Assembly (NCBI GenBank): GCA_016296165.1
Contig: JAEDJV010000135.1
Location: forward strand, 1 to 6,564
From: Oscillospiraceae bacterium
GTDB taxonomy: Bacteria > Bacillota > Clostridia > Oscillospirales > Ruminococcaceae
Direction: 5' to 3'
DNA: 6,564 nt
Shown: positions 5,342 through 6,564 of the stretch, piece by piece
How the letters are laid out: every line of letters begins with the position of its first letter
How positions within the stretch are numbered: position 1 is the stretch's first letter
The notes under the pieces: model-generated
Told to the model about the DNA's origin: nothing
The model's database searches: none
What the model saw: only the letters and a program-made list of their open reading frames with translations
Position numbers and translations under genes: made by a program

Positions 5342-6208
5342 TTGTATTATCTGAAAGGAATTTTCGGATCTGTCTGGAGTATTTTTCATACTATAACATT
5401 AATAGATATTATTGATATTGCACTTATCTCTTTTATTATATATAAACTTATAAAAATTATCAGAGAGACGCGTGCCGGCCAATTGGCCAAGGGTATTGTA
5501 TTTATACTGATTATATATATTACATGCTCGGTTCTTGAGGTAAAAACTATGGAGTTTATCCTCTCAGTAATTCTTAACAACGGATTTATTGCTATACTTA
5601 TTATGTTCCAGCCGGAAATGAGACGTGCGCTTGAAAAAGTAGGACGGACAAGCGTAACAAAGTTCACATTTTTCGGTGATCATTCCAGCGAATATGTTTC
5701 AAAATGGACAACGGCGATAAAAGAAATGTGCGAAGCATGTGAGGAATTGTCTGCAACTAAAACCGGAGCACTTATAGTAATAGAAAGAAAAACTAAACTC
5801 GGCACAGAGATAGACAACGGAACTATAATAAACGCCATACCAAGTAAAGAACTCTTTGGAAATTTATTTTATCCAAAATCTCCGCTTCATGACGGCGCTG
5901 TAATAATAAGAGACGGAATGGTATATGCAGCAGGATGTATGCTTCCTAAACCTGAACGCGAAGAACTTATCAATAAAAGACTTGGCTCACGGCACAGAGC
6001 TGCTATCGGAATGAGTGAAAACTCAGACGCCATTGTTATTGCTGTATCGGAAGAAACGGGAACCATATCAGTAGCATACAACGGTGAACTTATGAGAAAT
6101 TTCACTTCAGAATCACTTAATGTCATTCTTATGGAAAAGATTATACCCGACAATCCTGAAGAAACACAGAAAAAATCCCGTCTGTTTTCATGGAGGGATA
6201 ACCGATGA
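5342..6208 (+). CDS. cdaA: Diadenylate cyclase CdaA (c-di-AMP synthase)
   Basis: Membrane-bound DAC-domain enzyme that condenses two ATP into cyclic di-AMP, a second messenger for potassium, osmotic and cell-wall homeostasis. Residues below count from the TTG start (288 aa). Three hydrophobic segments lie at about 19-37, 50-65 and 74-89, ending at the conserved FQPEMRRALE (89-98). The DAC domain follows with SPLHDGAV (180-187), containing the DGA motif, and GSRHRAAIG (215-223), containing the RHR motif; both are needed for ATP and metal binding and both are intact. The frame is open to a GTG at 5333 (291 aa), the start an automatic caller may choose. I prefer TTG 5342 because the GTG lies inside the ribosome binding site. 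The stop overlaps the cdaR start by 4 bp (ATGA, 6205-6208). In many Bacillota glmM follows cdaR; that would lie outside this window. The tail after residue 270 is charged and variable. Confidence 0.95.
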   Translation: MYYLKGIFGSVWSIFHTITLIDIIDIALISFIIYKLIKIIRETRAGQLAKGIVFILIIYITCSVLEVKTMEFILSVILNNGFIAILIMFQPEMRRALEKVGRTSVTKFTFFGDHSSEYVSKWTTAIKEMCEACEELSATKTGALIVIERKTKLGTEIDNGTIINAIPSKELFGNLFYPKSPLHDGAVIIRDGMVYAAGCMLPKPEREELINKRLGSRHRAAIGMSENSDAIVIAVSEETGTISVAYNGELMRNFTSESLNVILMEKIIPDNPEETQKKSRLFSWRDNR

Positions 6209-6564
6209 AGAAACTATATTATAAATTCAGACAGTTTACTGAAAAAGCAATATACAATGACAAGATTCTTCTGGTCATATCGATGGTACTAGCTATTTTC
6301 GTATGGGGATACATCACCAATCTAAAGTATCCTGATGCAGATGATATACTCAAGAATGTCGCTATCGACTATGAAGCAAGTCTTGCCGGAACGCCGGCCG
6401 GAGAAGAAGGTTACAGGATTTATGACCCGGATATTTCATCGGTAGATATCCGAATCGCTGCAAACAGAACTGTTCTCGGATATCTGAACAAGAACTCTTT
6501 TTACGCAAAGGTATCAACAAACAATTATACTGATGAACAGCCTGTTACTGTTAATCTTCAGCTT
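6205..6564 (+). CDS. cdaR: CdaR, YbbR-domain regulator of CdaA (cut by window end)
   Basis: The first 120 codons of a membrane-anchored protein; no stop codon occurs before the window edge. It has a short basic N-terminus, a single membrane segment at about residues 21-38 (ILLVISMVLAIFVWGYI) with the tryptophan typical of the family, then an extracytoplasmic region. From about residue 48 a YbbR-type repeat can be followed: LKNVAIDYEA, a turn with GYRIYDPDISSVDIRI, then NRTVLGYLNKNSFYAKV. CdaR binds CdaA at the membrane and modulates its cyclase activity. GGAGGG (6192-6197) lies 7 nt before the ATG. The ATGA overlap with cdaA indicates translational coupling. The full protein usually has several YbbR repeats, which cannot be verified here. 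Confidence 0.88.
   Translation, partial: MKKLYYKFRQFTEKAIYNDKILLVISMVLAIFVWGYITNLKYPDADDILKNVAIDYEASLAGTPAGEEGYRIYDPDISSVDIRIAANRTVLGYLNKNSFYAKVSTNNYTDEQPVTVNLQL

Noticed and set aside
1..6564. Search for CRISPR arrays, tRNA or rRNA genes, transposases, integrases and toxin-antitoxin pairs.
   Set aside because: No regularly spaced repeats, tRNA-like folds, recombinase motifs or paired small genes of that type were seen on either strand.

Overview
The window looks like a piece of a Bacillota (Clostridia) chromosome, possibly Ruminococcus or another Oscillospiraceae. This is inferred from the moderately AT-rich composition, strong AAGGAGG-type ribosome binding sites, short intergenic gaps, the cdaA-cdaR pair of Gram-positive c-di-AMP producers, and the DUF3343/class V desulfurase pair common in anaerobic Bacillota. 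The genus is a guess made without database comparison. All genes seen are on the + strand.

Layout: (1) Positions 1-156 are a gap with a strong intrinsic terminator for an upstream gene. (2) Positions 157-2487 encode a 776-residue STAND/NACHT-type P-loop NTPase. It has an unrecognised N-terminal region of about 245 residues and a short C-terminal tail rich in cysteine and resembling pentapeptide repeats. It stands alone as a candidate single-gene phage-defence (bNACHT-like) locus. (3) Positions 2573-3737 hold ispD and ispF, consecutive-pathway enzymes of MEP isoprenoid synthesis. They have a well-formed promoter in front and an intrinsic terminator behind. (4) Positions 3888-5240 hold a two-gene unit: a DUF3343 putative S/Se carrier-like protein and a class V cysteine desulfurase. 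In front is a perfect 12-bp inverted repeat whose right arm runs into the Shine-Dalgarno sequence. (5) Positions 5342-6564 hold cdaA (membrane diadenylate cyclase) and the beginning of cdaR (its YbbR-domain regulator), which overlap by 4 bp. The window ends inside cdaR.

The transcription units appear independent: each has its own candidate promoter, and terminators are visible at 36-69 and 3778-3805. The ispDF, sulfur-transfer and c-di-AMP genes are ordinary core functions. The accessory element is the NACHT gene, wedged between a terminator and the ispD promoter. The most interesting points are this NACHT protein with its unidentified N-terminal module, and the inverted repeat that could shut off translation of DUF3343 from read-through transcripts.
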